A stretch of DNA of 64,000 nucleotides from an uncultured Oscillospiraceae bacterium (lineage in GTDB: Bacteria > Bacillota > Clostridia > Oscillospirales > Acutalibacteraceae). Shown in pieces: positions 8,280 to 17,536 of the stretch (its first letter is position 1; the number at the start of each line of letters is the position of its first letter). Made by a program: the position numbers and the translations under genes. The stretch lies in assembly GCA_902492455.1 (NCBI GenBank), contig CABULH010000011.1, forward strand, positions 1-64,000. The letters run 5' to 3'. Below the pieces are notes generated by a model that was given only the letters and a program-made list of their open reading frames with translations, did not search any database and was not told the DNA's origin.

Positions 8280-10493
8280 TTATGACAGAATCGCGAAGCT
8301 GCCGGCGTCCACCGTCTGTCCGCCGATCACCGTGTCCTGAGCGGTTTGGTTCACCAGCAGCTGGACGCCGCCGGAATAGGTCAGCTGATACAAGCCCGGC
8401 TCCAACACGCGATAATCCTCCAGCACCCGGCCCTGAACCGCCTCCAGCACCGCCTCGTACCGGCGGCTGTAGACCGCGATCTTTTCGCCCCAATCGGCAA
8501 AGGCGGCGGCATAGAAGGAATCTATGCCGTACTGGCCGGGCAACGTCTCCTTCTCGGCGATCAGTTCAAAATGCGGCGTCATACCGAACCGGATACAGTC
8601 CAGGAAGGCTCCCTCCACGTCCCCGGAAAGGGAATTGATAGGCCGGGAAACCAACTGTCTGGAACCGGAAAACACCATTTGGTAAAAGGGAACGCTTTCG
8701 TCAAAAGCATCGTATCCGCTGCTGGAGTTCGGCACATCTACGATCACGGAGGAATAAAGGGCGGCATCATAATTGGCCGCCTCGGTGCACAGGGGATTCC
8801 GGCCGCTCATCTCCCGCAGGGTATCCCGCACCTTCTGCAATGCCTGCTCCCGGTTGTAACCGTTTTCACTGTAATCCCCGTACAACTTGCTGCTGAAACC
8901 GCTGACCATGATTCCGGCGGAGGGGAGCTTCTCTTTCATCCAATCCTCCGCCTGCAGCAGCACATCAGAAGCGTAAGGGATCTTCAGCAGATAGGTGGCG
9001 TTTTCCCGGTCTGCGTGCGTGGTATTGCGCTTATACCGGTATACTTCCACCGTTTTTAGATTCAAATCCCGGATCGCGCTTCGGTTTTTGCTGAACCCTT
9101 GGCCGTCGTTCCGGAATTCAACCGGGTTCACCTCCATCAGCAGACCCTGAGGTCCCAGCAGCTCTGCCAACGCCGTAAGCTCCGAAACCGAGCCCACCGC
9201 GCCGTCCGGTTTGGGGACGCCGATGATGCCGCCCCGCAGCTCCGCCCGGTTGTACCCGGTATAAATCAAGGCCGCCCGGTCCACTCCCTTCTCCCGGAGG
9301 CGGGAGATCATTTCGGCCGCCATCTCAAAGCTGGTGACGGTTTTGGTGGTCTTGGCCCGGAAGCCGAGGATGGGATTTTCCGCCGTGTATCCCCCCAAGG
9401 TGGTCAGATACACCTCGTTATCCGGCGCAGCGGCGACGACGCCGCTTTGATCGTCAACGATATTCCTGGCGATTTCCGCCATCTCCTTCAACCCGGTTTC
9501 CGGGGTGGAATCCAGCAGAAAATACCGCACGCTGACATCCTGCAGGGTGATGGGCCCCTCCTCATTGACCAACACCGTTTTGGCGGTGGTGGAATCCGGG
9601 TTTCCGATGTGCGCTTCCTGCTGCTTGCGCAAGTCAAAACGAAAGCACACCCGCGAAGCGCTGGCATCCTGTCCTTCCACAGAAGCGATCACATTACCGG
9701 CAGAGGCGCCCGCCTCCGCCATGGCAAAAAAGCCGCCGGTTTCTCCCTGCATACCGATAAAAGGCAGCAAGCAATTTTCGGTCACCTCAGAGCGGTAATC
9801 AGGGACCGTGAGATAGGCATCCCCATACAGCGCCCCTTCATAAGAGGAATAAAAGGACTTATCCTCGTTCAGCCGCAGAATGGCGCCGCTGCCATCCGGC
9901 ACCAAGATAAAACCGTCCGGATAGCCCTTTTGGGCGTACAGGAAGGGCAGTAAGGTAATCGACGCCACCCGGTTCACCGCGCCCTGCTCGACGATCTGAT
10001 CGCAGCGCACCCGCACCCGCAGGCCGTCCTCCATCAGCAGATATTCCACCGGAACCGCGTATTGCTCGTCCTGAAAGGCATACCACACTTGAAATCCGTT
10101 ATCCGCTTTCCGGGTGGAAACCACCGCGTTGGCGGAATATTTGGTACGGATATTTCCCCCATCCAGGTCCAGATCAGCCAAGATCAACTGGGAGCGCTCC
10201 TGGAGGGTACCGGCGGGATCCGGCGACATACTGTAGTAGCGCTCCCCGCTGCGCATATCCTCCAGCACAAACTCCGCGGTCTGGGGATTGAAAAACATGG
10301 CGGTGTATCCCTTGCGCGCCACAAACTCCATCCCCTCCGGCGGAAGTCCGGGCAGCAAATCCTCCGCCCCCGAATAGGCCACATAAGCCCGCTCCGAAAA
10401 ATTCGGCATTACGGCTGACGGCGCTGCGGGAGCGGCGGAACATCCCGCCGCCGTCAGCAGCAGCGCCAGAGCCGCCGCACAGATTCGTTTCAC
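8280..10493 (-). CDS. DUF5696-family lipoprotein beside sugar permeases
   Basis: A 737-residue lipoprotein (lipobox TAAGC). I prefer GTG 10493, preceded by GAGGG at 8 bases and followed by a normal KR n-region; GTG 10508 overlaps the upstream stop and is the alternative. From memory of the family it matches DUF5696 proteins, which occur next to sugar ABC permeases and Yip1-domain proteins in Firmicutes. The first 270 residues look like a beta-sandwich (FVLEDMRSGERYYS...). The second part, with phrases such as ALIYTGYNRAELRGG and LLMEVNPVEF, has the feel of a TIM-barrel glycosidase as in GH101-type proteins. That resemblance is my inference. It probably acts at the outer membrane face on the imported glycan. 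Confidence 0.72.
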   Translation of the reverse strand: MKRICAAALALLLTAAGCSAAPAAPSAVMPNFSERAYVAYSGAEDLLPGLPPEGMEFVARKGYTAMFFNPQTAEFVLEDMRSGERYYSMSPDPAGTLQERSQLILADLDLDGGNIRTKYSANAVVSTRKADNGFQVWYAFQDEQYAVPVEYLLMEDGLRVRVRCDQIVEQGAVNRVASITLLPFLYAQKGYPDGFILVPDGSGAILRLNEDKSFYSSYEGALYGDAYLTVPDYRSEVTENCLLPFIGMQGETGGFFAMAEAGASAGNVIASVEGQDASASRVCFRFDLRKQQEAHIGNPDSTTAKTVLVNEEGPITLQDVSVRYFLLDSTPETGLKEMAEIARNIVDDQSGVVAAAPDNEVYLTTLGGYTAENPILGFRAKTTKTVTSFEMAAEMISRLREKGVDRAALIYTGYNRAELRGGIIGVPKPDGAVGSVSELTALAELLGPQGLLMEVNPVEFRNDGQGFSKNRSAIRDLNLKTVEVYRYKRNTTHADRENATYLLKIPYASDVLLQAEDWMKEKLPSAGIMVSGFSSKLYGDYSENGYNREQALQKVRDTLREMSGRNPLCTEAANYDAALYSSVIVDVPNSSSGYDAFDESVPFYQMVFSGSRQLVSRPINSLSGDVEGAFLDCIRFGMTPHFELIAEKETLPGQYGIDSFYAAAFADWGEKIAVYSRRYEAVLEAVQGRVLEDYRVLEPGLYQLTYSGGVQLLVNQTAQDTVIGGQTVDAGSFAILS

Positions 10494-10504
10494 GTACAAT
10501 TCCC

Positions 10505-12598
10505 TCACTTTCGAAGCGACAGCTCCATATACACACTGGAGATAAAGCTTGTCAACTGCAGAATCAAGGTAAAGATCAGCAACAGAATAATCAGCACGAT
10601 CAGCACGCCTGCTATTGTCAGAACCGCTGTGCCGACGGTTTTCCCTGTGGTGTAGTTATGCACAAACCGCTGCCCCTGGAATACCAGCATCAGGCTCCAG
10701 AGAATACCGATCCACTGTACAAAATGGAGGAACAGAGCCTCATCCAACACCATAAACTGGCTGAGAAGCAGGGAAAGCAGCGAGAAAACCATATAGGGAA
10801 TCAACGCAAAGGCCAGATAGGTAGAAATCTCCCAGAATTTTCCCTCACCGTTCAGGATGGCGCACACAGCCCAGTTGACGACGGCAACCAGCACAAAGGG
10901 GAGAACGGCGACGGCAATCTCAAGAGGAAGATTGAAGGTATTGGGATCGTAGCTGCTGAAACGGAAACCGGTAAACTGCCGGACCAAAATATGGATGACC
11001 GTCCAGATCACCAGCACCGCCGCCACAAAGGGAATATTCTGATACCGTTTATGTTTCAATTCATTGAAGGTCTCCAGCGGATGAAACATCACCTGCCGGG
11101 CCCAGCGCCACACCCGTTCTTTTTTGGGCACATCTTCCCCCTTCTTTTTCCGGAATCGGCTGCGAAGCAGGGCGGTAAATTTCCGGTTGAGAAGCAGGAA
11201 AAGGGCGATCAGTGCGAGAAGCAGCACTCCCACGGCCCACTCCATATGCTCCCGCAGCAAAGTTGCCCGGTAATATCCGAAGGCGACCGATTCCCTGTCC
11301 TTGCTGTTGCTCAGCCGGAAATAGTCCACCGCCTGCCGGTATTCCCCGTTTTTCAACATAGCTTCCCCGATACCGGCATAGGCCATTTCGCAGTTGGTGT
11401 TTTGCTGCAGCACCTGATTCCAGTACGTCACCGCTTCATCGTAATCACCGTTGTTGTCATAGGCTGACGCCTGCAGAATCAGCTGGCCGTAAGGGGTGGG
11501 GCGAAACACCGTGAGGTTATTTTTCAGGGCATCCAGCACATAGACCTGCCCATCCCGGTATTCTACCGCCGTCGCCCGGAGGAAAGCCCCCTTCTGTTTT
11601 CCCTGCGTACCGAAGGTCATCAGCCGGTTGCCGCGCATGTCGAATACATACAGCCGCTGATAGCGGGAATCCAGCGCCAGAATATTCTGGCCTGCCACGC
11701 ACACATCGGTAAACTGGCTGTTCCACACTTCCGTGCGGTAATAAACGATTTCCTTCTCCCCCAGATTCCCCTTATTGGGCAGGATATTGTTTCCCAAATA
11801 ATTCAGCCGGCGGATCTGTTCCTCTCCCGATTTGGTGTAAGAGGAAACCGCATAAATGAAGCCCTCCTCATCCATATCCAGGCTGGTATATTCCACCGGA
11901 ACGTAATCGGCCAATCCCTCCCGCATCTCTTTGGTCATAATGCTTTTCCAAAAACGGTCGAACAGCAGTTTGGCGGATACCGTCACCGGCGGGCTGCCGT
12001 AATAACCGCTGAACTCCCCGGCTTCCGTATACAGGATGATGCCCTGATAGACGTTCTGGGATATCACATAAAGCATCCCGTCGTTGGGATTCACCAGGAT
12101 TTTGATGGGATAAAACACCTCGGAAGTATAGGATTCATCCTCCGGACGGCGGTATTCCCGCAGGATACGGCCTTCGCCGTCCAGCTTCAGGCACCGCTCA
12201 TTATTGGTGTCGGCAACATAAAGATAGCCGTCATCCGTCACATACAGGGACTGGGGACGGCCCAGCATATCCTCCGCCCCGTCCTCCCGGGTCAGGACGC
12301 TGATTTCCCGGACAAACCGCAGCCCGCTGTCATAAATCAGAATCCGGTCGTTGCGGGAGTCCAGGAGATACAAATTCCCCTGCCGGTCGAAAACCATGTC
12401 CTGAGGCGTATCCCACTCATCGCTGCCCATGGCGGGGCCGCTGAGGATAGCCGTCGTTTCAAACGCCGCCGGCGCCGGCAATTCGGCAAACGTTTCGCTC
12501 TGAACAAAAGAGTCGTATGGCACATCCGCCGCCTGAATGGGTAGGACCAGGCAGACTGTCGCGACAGCGGCCAGAACAAAGACCAACGCTCTGCGCAT
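10505..12598 (-). CDS. NHL-repeat/TPR/Yip1-domain membrane protein
   Basis: A 697-residue protein. ATG 12598 has AGGAGG 9 bases upstream and starts a signal peptide ending IQAADVP. Residues about 40-370 hold NHL/beta-propeller repeats, seen as recurring phrases such as DMVFDRQGNLYLLDSRNDRI and DDGYLYVADTNNERC. Residues about 385-450 contain a TPR-like pair (YDEAVTYWNQVLQQ, YRQAVDYFRLS). A membrane segment follows near 475, then a basic linker and a Yip1-type domain with about five further membrane segments, probably running to the C-terminus. Proteins of this layout sit beside DUF5696 genes in related loci (remembered, not searched). An extracellular propeller joined to a membrane domain suggests a sensor or an assembly factor for the neighbouring importers. 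No catalytic motif was seen. Confidence 0.75.
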   Translation of the reverse strand: MRRALVFVLAAVATVCLVLPIQAADVPYDSFVQSETFAELPAPAAFETTAILSGPAMGSDEWDTPQDMVFDRQGNLYLLDSRNDRILIYDSGLRFVREISVLTREDGAEDMLGRPQSLYVTDDGYLYVADTNNERCLKLDGEGRILREYRRPEDESYTSEVFYPIKILVNPNDGMLYVISQNVYQGIILYTEAGEFSGYYGSPPVTVSAKLLFDRFWKSIMTKEMREGLADYVPVEYTSLDMDEEGFIYAVSSYTKSGEEQIRRLNYLGNNILPNKGNLGEKEIVYYRTEVWNSQFTDVCVAGQNILALDSRYQRLYVFDMRGNRLMTFGTQGKQKGAFLRATAVEYRDGQVYVLDALKNNLTVFRPTPYGQLILQASAYDNNGDYDEAVTYWNQVLQQNTNCEMAYAGIGEAMLKNGEYRQAVDYFRLSNSKDRESVAFGYYRATLLREHMEWAVGVLLLALIALFLLLNRKFTALLRSRFRKKKGEDVPKKERVWRWARQVMFHPLETFNELKHKRYQNIPFVAAVLVIWTVIHILVRQFTGFRFSSYDPNTFNLPLEIAVAVLPFVLVAVVNWAVCAILNGEGKFWEISTYLAFALIPYMVFSLLSLLLSQFMVLDEALFLHFVQWIGILWSLMLVFQGQRFVHNYTTGKTVGTAVLTIAGVLIVLIILLLIFTLILQLTSFISSVYMELSLRK

Positions 12599-12740
12599 GT
12601 TGTGTTTCCTCCTAACTGTTGGTTCTGGGGCAGCCGCATGATTCCAAGCACCGGACAGCGCCAGCCGATTGGGTGGGTGGCTGTACGGTGTTTCAGGCCG
12701 CTGCCCTAACGCTTTGCGCTTTGCGATCCGCATCCGCAGC

Positions 12741-13595
12741 CTATTCCTTAATGCCGGAATTCGTCATGGCTTCGATAACCTGGCTTTGGGTTAGGATAAA
12801 CACAATAATGGGCGGGATCATCAGCAGCACGGTGGACGCGGCCGCCATGCCGGCTCTGGCAATGCCCGCTGAAGACAGCTGGCTGAGCAGGGTGGGCAGG
12901 CTTTTCAGCTCCTCCGAATAAATCAGGGTGGCGTCGCTCCTGGACCACATGGCGGAAAAGGCGAAGACAATCATAGTCATCAGAGGCGCTTTCATATTGG
13001 GCATCACGATTTTCCAGAAGGTATATCGTTCCGCCGCGCCGTCCATCCGGGCCGCTTCCAGAATAGAATCCGGAAAGGACAGCATATTCTGGCGCATTAG
13101 ATACAAGCCCAGCGGATAAGCCATGGAGGGGAGAATCAACCCCCAATAGCTGTCCACAATGCCCAGCAGGGACACCAGCAGATATTGAGGCAGGAAGAGC
13201 ACCTCTCCCGTGAACAGCAGGGCGATCATCACCAGGTTGAAAAGAAAGTTTTGTCCTTTGAAGCGGTGTTTCGCCAGGGGATACGCCGCCATGGAAGCGA
13301 ATATCACCTGAATGGCGGTGCTGACTCCGGCGATGAACAGGCTGTTGAAAACATAACGGCTGAAGGGCACCCACAAATCGCCTGCCGAGCGGAAAATGGA
13401 AGCAAAATTGTCCGCCGTCGGGCGCTTGACCCAAAACCGGGGCGGATAGACGAAGATTTCCTCTATCGGCTTGAGCGATTGCAGAAGCGCATACACCAGC
13501 GGCACCACCATCAACAAGGACAGCAGAAACAGAAAAAACAGTATAACCGCCGTGCCGCCGTTGGAACGGCTGATTTTTTTCGCGCTTAATCTCAT
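12741..13595 (-). CDS. Carbohydrate ABC transporter permease, MalG type (second importer)
   Basis: A 284-residue permease with six predicted membrane segments. The EAA loop reads ILEAARMDGAAERYTFWKI. It starts at ATG 13595 with AAAGGA upstream at a rather long distance. With the gene at 13633-14532 it forms the channel of the second importer, fed by the large binding protein at 14621-17503. The 142-base gap to the next gene contains no promoter that I can see. It is clearly a separate paralogue of the permease at 6301-7317: the N-terminus is short and the sequence differs throughout. Confidence 0.9.
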   Translation of the reverse strand: MRLSAKKISRSNGGTAVILFFLFLLSLLMVVPLVYALLQSLKPIEEIFVYPPRFWVKRPTADNFASIFRSAGDLWVPFSRYVFNSLFIAGVSTAIQVIFASMAAYPLAKHRFKGQNFLFNLVMIALLFTGEVLFLPQYLLVSLLGIVDSYWGLILPSMAYPLGLYLMRQNMLSFPDSILEAARMDGAAERYTFWKIVMPNMKAPLMTMIVFAFSAMWSRSDATLIYSEELKSLPTLLSQLSSAGIARAGMAAASTVLLMIPPIIVFILTQSQVIEAMTNSGIKE

Positions 13596-13632
13596 CGATT
13601 ACTCGTATCCTTTCCTGGACAACCGCTATCGG

Positions 13633-14532
13633 TTAATCGCTCTTAATAATACGGGAAACAATATCCCGCGTGATGAGCATCAGGAGAAAAAGGAACACGG
13701 CGATGGAACAGGCATAGCCGAGTTCGATACGGTTGGTGCTCATGTCCATGATATGGGTGACGATAGTGGTGGTGGAGTTATTGGTGCTTGGGAAGCCGGT
13801 GAGCGCGATGGGCACTGCGGAAACGGAAAAGGAGGCGGTAATCTGCATAATCGCGCCGAACATCAGCTGAGGTCGCATGCTGGGAAGGGTGAGATAATAG
13901 AACTCCTGAAACCGGTTGTGGACCCCATCGATGGCTCCCGATTCATAAATGCTGGAATCGATAGCCTGAAAACCGGCGATAAAGGACAGGAAACCTACCC
14001 CCAGGCTGATCCACAGCTGAACAAAAATCACCACTCCCAGGTTATAGGCAGGATCGCTGAGCCACATAACCGGGTCCTGTATAAAGCCGAACCGCATAAG
14101 AACGCTGTTCACCAGGCCGTAGGAATCCCCACTGAACACATAGGTGAAAATCCCCACGGCGCTCACCAGGGTGGAGGGAAGATAAAACACCGCCGTCATA
14201 ATCACCCGCAGCACCCGGTTCATTTCATTGATCAGCCAGGCCAGCAGCAGGCAAAGGAAATAGCTGACAGGCCCGGTGACGATGGCAAACACCAGGGTAT
14301 TGCGGATGACGGTACCGAATACATCGTCGTCCAGAAACATCCGGGCATAATTGGACAGCCCCGCCCAGCTGGGAAGAGAAACCATATTGAAATCGGTAAA
14401 GCTCAGGACGACGGCGCAACCGATGGGAAGGACGGTAAACAGCAAAAACGACAGAAAAAACGGCGTGAGGAAAAGATAGCTGCTGAGGGTCGTGGATCTG
14501 GTTCTGGACCGAACCGGTTTTGCTTTTTTCAT
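13633..14532 (-). CDS. Carbohydrate ABC transporter permease, MalF type (second importer)
   Basis: A 299-residue permease. ATG 14532 is preceded by GGGAG at 10 bases and opens with MKKAKPVRSR, a basic cytoplasmic tail, before the first membrane segment (SSYLFLTPFFLSFLLF). The EAA loop is present as YESGAIDGVHNRFQEFYYLTLP-like sequence near residue 205. It partners the MalG-type permease encoded 37 bases downstream. No ATPase gene lies nearby, so energy must come from an ATPase encoded elsewhere. Confidence 0.9.
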   Translation of the reverse strand: MKKAKPVRSRTRSTTLSSYLFLTPFFLSFLLFTVLPIGCAVVLSFTDFNMVSLPSWAGLSNYARMFLDDDVFGTVIRNTLVFAIVTGPVSYFLCLLLAWLINEMNRVLRVIMTAVFYLPSTLVSAVGIFTYVFSGDSYGLVNSVLMRFGFIQDPVMWLSDPAYNLGVVIFVQLWISLGVGFLSFIAGFQAIDSSIYESGAIDGVHNRFQEFYYLTLPSMRPQLMFGAIMQITASFSVSAVPIALTGFPSTNNSTTTIVTHIMDMSTNRIELGYACSIAVFLFLLMLITRDIVSRIIKSD

Positions 14533-14620
14533 GATCGCGTTTCTCCCTATCCAGTGTTCCGATGGTGCGGACTTGTTCGAAATCCGGATGGCGCCGAAGA
14601 GCGGCTCTTCCGGTGCGGCT

Positions 14621-17503
14621 CTAGTCTTTGAATTCCCGCTGCTTTCTCTCCAGCTCCGTGTTGATGATAACATTCTGCGTCAGGAGAGCCTCTTTATAGT
14701 TGGCACCGTTGTACAGCACCGTGCGGAAGGCATTATCAATGCTGCGCACCACGTAATAGCCTCCCAGCACCTCCGGCAGCTCCTGAATCCTGCTGCGCTG
14801 CTCCATGAGGGCGTTATAATTGTCCTCGTCCCATGGCAGCAGCTTCACCGCGTCCGGATTGGCCGGAGTATAGCGGGCCGCTTCTCCCATCAGATCCTCC
14901 ACCGCATTGCCATAGGCTCCCTGCGCCTCGGCGGAGGTCCACCACTGGAGAAATTTCCAGGCGGCCTCCTTATGTTCGCTTCCCTGCAGCATAATCGCCG
15001 CCGTGCCGGAGGCGGCCTGGGTACGGTCGATGGAACCGTCCTCCCGGCGGGTGCCCGGGATCTGGGTCATCCCCCACATCCCCTTGATTTCCGGTGCCGC
15101 CCCCGAAAGCTGGCTGTAAACCGAATAAGAGGCGATTGCCAGGGGCATCTCCCCTGTGCGGAAACGGTTGTAAAGGTTATACTCCAGGCTGAACTGGTAC
15201 TTGCTGTAAAACTCGGTCCATTCCCGGAATACGGCGGTTATTTCAGGATCGTCCAGCCGGACGGCGGACAGGTCCTCGGTATAGAGCTGCGCGCCGTTCT
15301 GCAGCAGCAGGGTGGCGAAGATATCCTTGACGCCCAGACTGCCCTCTGTGGCGCCCACCATGGTATAGGGCAAGCCGATGTATAAATTGTTGCGCTGCAT
15401 CAGGGGAATCAGAGCGTAAAACGCCTCCCAATCCTCCGGCGGCTGGACGCCCAGTTCCTCCAGAATATCCCGGCGGTAGAACATCATGTGGTAATCCAGC
15501 GTCACCGGCAGCCCGTAAACAGCCCCTTCATATGAGTAGGGCGTCAGCAGGTTGTCTCCGAAAATCTCCCGCTGCTTGGCAAAGCCTTCATGGGCGGACA
15601 AATCCTCCAGCACGCCCCTGCAGCCCAGATTGATGGGCTGATTGCGGGCCACGGCGAGACAGACATCCGGCGCTGTGCCCGCCAGGATGGCCTGGGTTAA
15701 AGGCAGTGTCACCAGCCGCAGGCTGACGGAAATTCCCGGTTCCGCCGCGCCGAAATCCTCGTTAATCATATCCTGCAGCAGCTCGGACTGCTCACGGCTG
15801 CCGCTGAACCAGGCGGTGATGCTTTCCCGGTCGCCTCCCAGCTCGCTACCGAAGGTAGAATAATCACAGAAAAAGGAGCCGAAAAATGCCTGGGTATGGA
15901 AAAGCATGGATTCCCAAAATCCGGCCTTCCATTTCACATTCCGCTCCGGGGTGCTTTCCAGCCAGAGACAGTCAATGCTCAGGGGACCTTCCTGCATTTC
16001 CATCACCAAAGCGGACAGGGAAGAAATATTGCTTACATAATGGCTCAGGCGGTCCTGCAGACGATAGGAATCCTCGCTGAATTCCCGCAGCTGTTCCGCC
16101 GTCTGATTCAGCACGCTGAGCATGCCGCCCTCAGCGCCCAGTTCCCGCAGGCCGTCGCTGATGGCACTGATCTCTCCCTCTAGTTCCCGGAAATAGGGAA
16201 TGAGGTAGGGGATTTCCTCCTCCAGATGATAATCCCGGTAAGGATCGGGGGTGGTGCTGGTAATCATAATGATCTTGCGGTACAGGTAGTTCATGGCGAA
16301 GATCACGTCGTCCAGGCGCAGCACATAGTTTTGCAGCGCCCCCAGGGTCACCTCCATGGTGAGGGTGTGTTCCCCGGCGTCCAGATCCAGCAACAGCTCA
16401 TCCCCCTGGGCGTCCGCCGCCGTCGCCAGCTTCCAGGTATCGGTGTAGGGAAACCGGACGGCGTCCTCCTCAAAAGCGATGGGCTTACCGTCTATGTAAA
16501 GGTTCCGGGAGGCAAAGAGTCCCGGCAGGCTTTCCTGCATATAGCGGACATTCAACCGGTAGCGTCCTTTTTCCTTCACAATGAAGGTCCAGCTCACCGA
16601 CTGATTCGGCTTCAGATATTTGCTGCCCGCCAGGATATTGACCTTTTTGTACATGGGATCATTGGGGGAGGTGCGGGCATCCGTCCGGTCGGTTCCCCCA
16701 ACGATGCGCCGGTCGTTTTTACGGAAGAATTCCTCTCCCTCTATCTGAATCACATCGCCGGTATAAGGATAGGCATCGCCCTCTTTCTCTCCGGCTTCTT
16801 CCATCCCCAACTCCACTTTATATACACGGAATCCCCCGTGAGAGGAATACAGGGTCAGGTGATGTGCCCCCTCGGTGAAGTAAAACCAATACCGGCCGTT
16901 CATGCCGCTTTCGTCGGCGGGGAAGTACACCGCTTTTTCCTTCACCTGCAGCGTATCCGGCTGCAGATCATTGCCTCCGGTCAGATGCACGATTTCCTCT
17001 TGGGCCCAAACCCGGGGCAACGCCAGTTCCTTCGACTGATAAAAGGGCGGCCGACCGTCGATCTCAATGGAGAGATCGCTGTTATCCTCCGTCTGGGTAT
17101 CGGTATAGTCATAGGAGATACCCAGCTGATAAAACCCATCGGCAGCGATCTCCACTTGGTAGACCGCCCGCCCCTCCTGATCGAAACAGACCGCTTTTTC
17201 TGCCTTTTCCCCTGTTTCCTGCCGCACGTTCTGGCTTTCCGGGAGCAGGGCTTCGCTGTCCAGCACCGGTCCTTTTTGGTGCCGGACAGCGTTGGGATAG
17301 GCTTGAAGACTGCGGACGTAGCTGTCCTCGGTATACTTTGTAGTCAGAATCTCTTTCCAGCTGTCCCCGGTTGGGGAAAAGGAAGCCGCCGTCTGCTTTT
17401 CGGCTTCGCCGGCCGCCGGCAGGATGCCGCCCACCAGAAAAAGGACGCTCATACCCGCTGCCAGCAGCCGCCGTTTTATGGAATGAACTTTTCCCAACAC
17501 CAT
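14621..17503 (-). CDS. Very large sugar-binding protein with N-terminal carbohydrate-binding-type modules
   Basis: A 960-residue secreted protein, about twice the usual length of a family 1 binding protein. The signal peptide (IKRRLLAAGMSVLFLVGG) has no lipobox Cys, so it is probably not lipidated. Residues about 80-400 form two beta-sandwich-like modules resembling CBM6/35-type domains (phrases YQVEIAADGFYQLGISYDY; IQIEGEEFFRKND; GEHTLTMEVTLG). A helical linker lies at about 420-520. The last 420 residues are a binding-protein fold (APDVCLAVARNQP; GLPVTLDYHMMFYRRD; AAWKFLQWWTSAEAQG). It lies just upstream of two permeases. The fused modules may hold it on the glycan or wall in place of a lipid anchor. 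The layout is seen; the role is inferred. Confidence 0.82.
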   Translation of the reverse strand: MVLGKVHSIKRRLLAAGMSVLFLVGGILPAAGEAEKQTAASFSPTGDSWKEILTTKYTEDSYVRSLQAYPNAVRHQKGPVLDSEALLPESQNVRQETGEKAEKAVCFDQEGRAVYQVEIAADGFYQLGISYDYTDTQTEDNSDLSIEIDGRPPFYQSKELALPRVWAQEEIVHLTGGNDLQPDTLQVKEKAVYFPADESGMNGRYWFYFTEGAHHLTLYSSHGGFRVYKVELGMEEAGEKEGDAYPYTGDVIQIEGEEFFRKNDRRIVGGTDRTDARTSPNDPMYKKVNILAGSKYLKPNQSVSWTFIVKEKGRYRLNVRYMQESLPGLFASRNLYIDGKPIAFEEDAVRFPYTDTWKLATAADAQGDELLLDLDAGEHTLTMEVTLGALQNYVLRLDDVIFAMNYLYRKIIMITSTTPDPYRDYHLEEEIPYLIPYFRELEGEISAISDGLRELGAEGGMLSVLNQTAEQLREFSEDSYRLQDRLSHYVSNISSLSALVMEMQEGPLSIDCLWLESTPERNVKWKAGFWESMLFHTQAFFGSFFCDYSTFGSELGGDRESITAWFSGSREQSELLQDMINEDFGAAEPGISVSLRLVTLPLTQAILAGTAPDVCLAVARNQPINLGCRGVLEDLSAHEGFAKQREIFGDNLLTPYSYEGAVYGLPVTLDYHMMFYRRDILEELGVQPPEDWEAFYALIPLMQRNNLYIGLPYTMVGATEGSLGVKDIFATLLLQNGAQLYTEDLSAVRLDDPEITAVFREWTEFYSKYQFSLEYNLYNRFRTGEMPLAIASYSVYSQLSGAAPEIKGMWGMTQIPGTRREDGSIDRTQAASGTAAIMLQGSEHKEAAWKFLQWWTSAEAQGAYGNAVEDLMGEAARYTPANPDAVKLLPWDEDNYNALMEQRSRIQELPEVLGGYYVVRSIDNAFRTVLYNGANYKEALLTQNVIINTELERKQREFKD

Positions 17504-17536
17504 TCAATCCGCCCTTTCAGACTATCTTCCGCTTGC

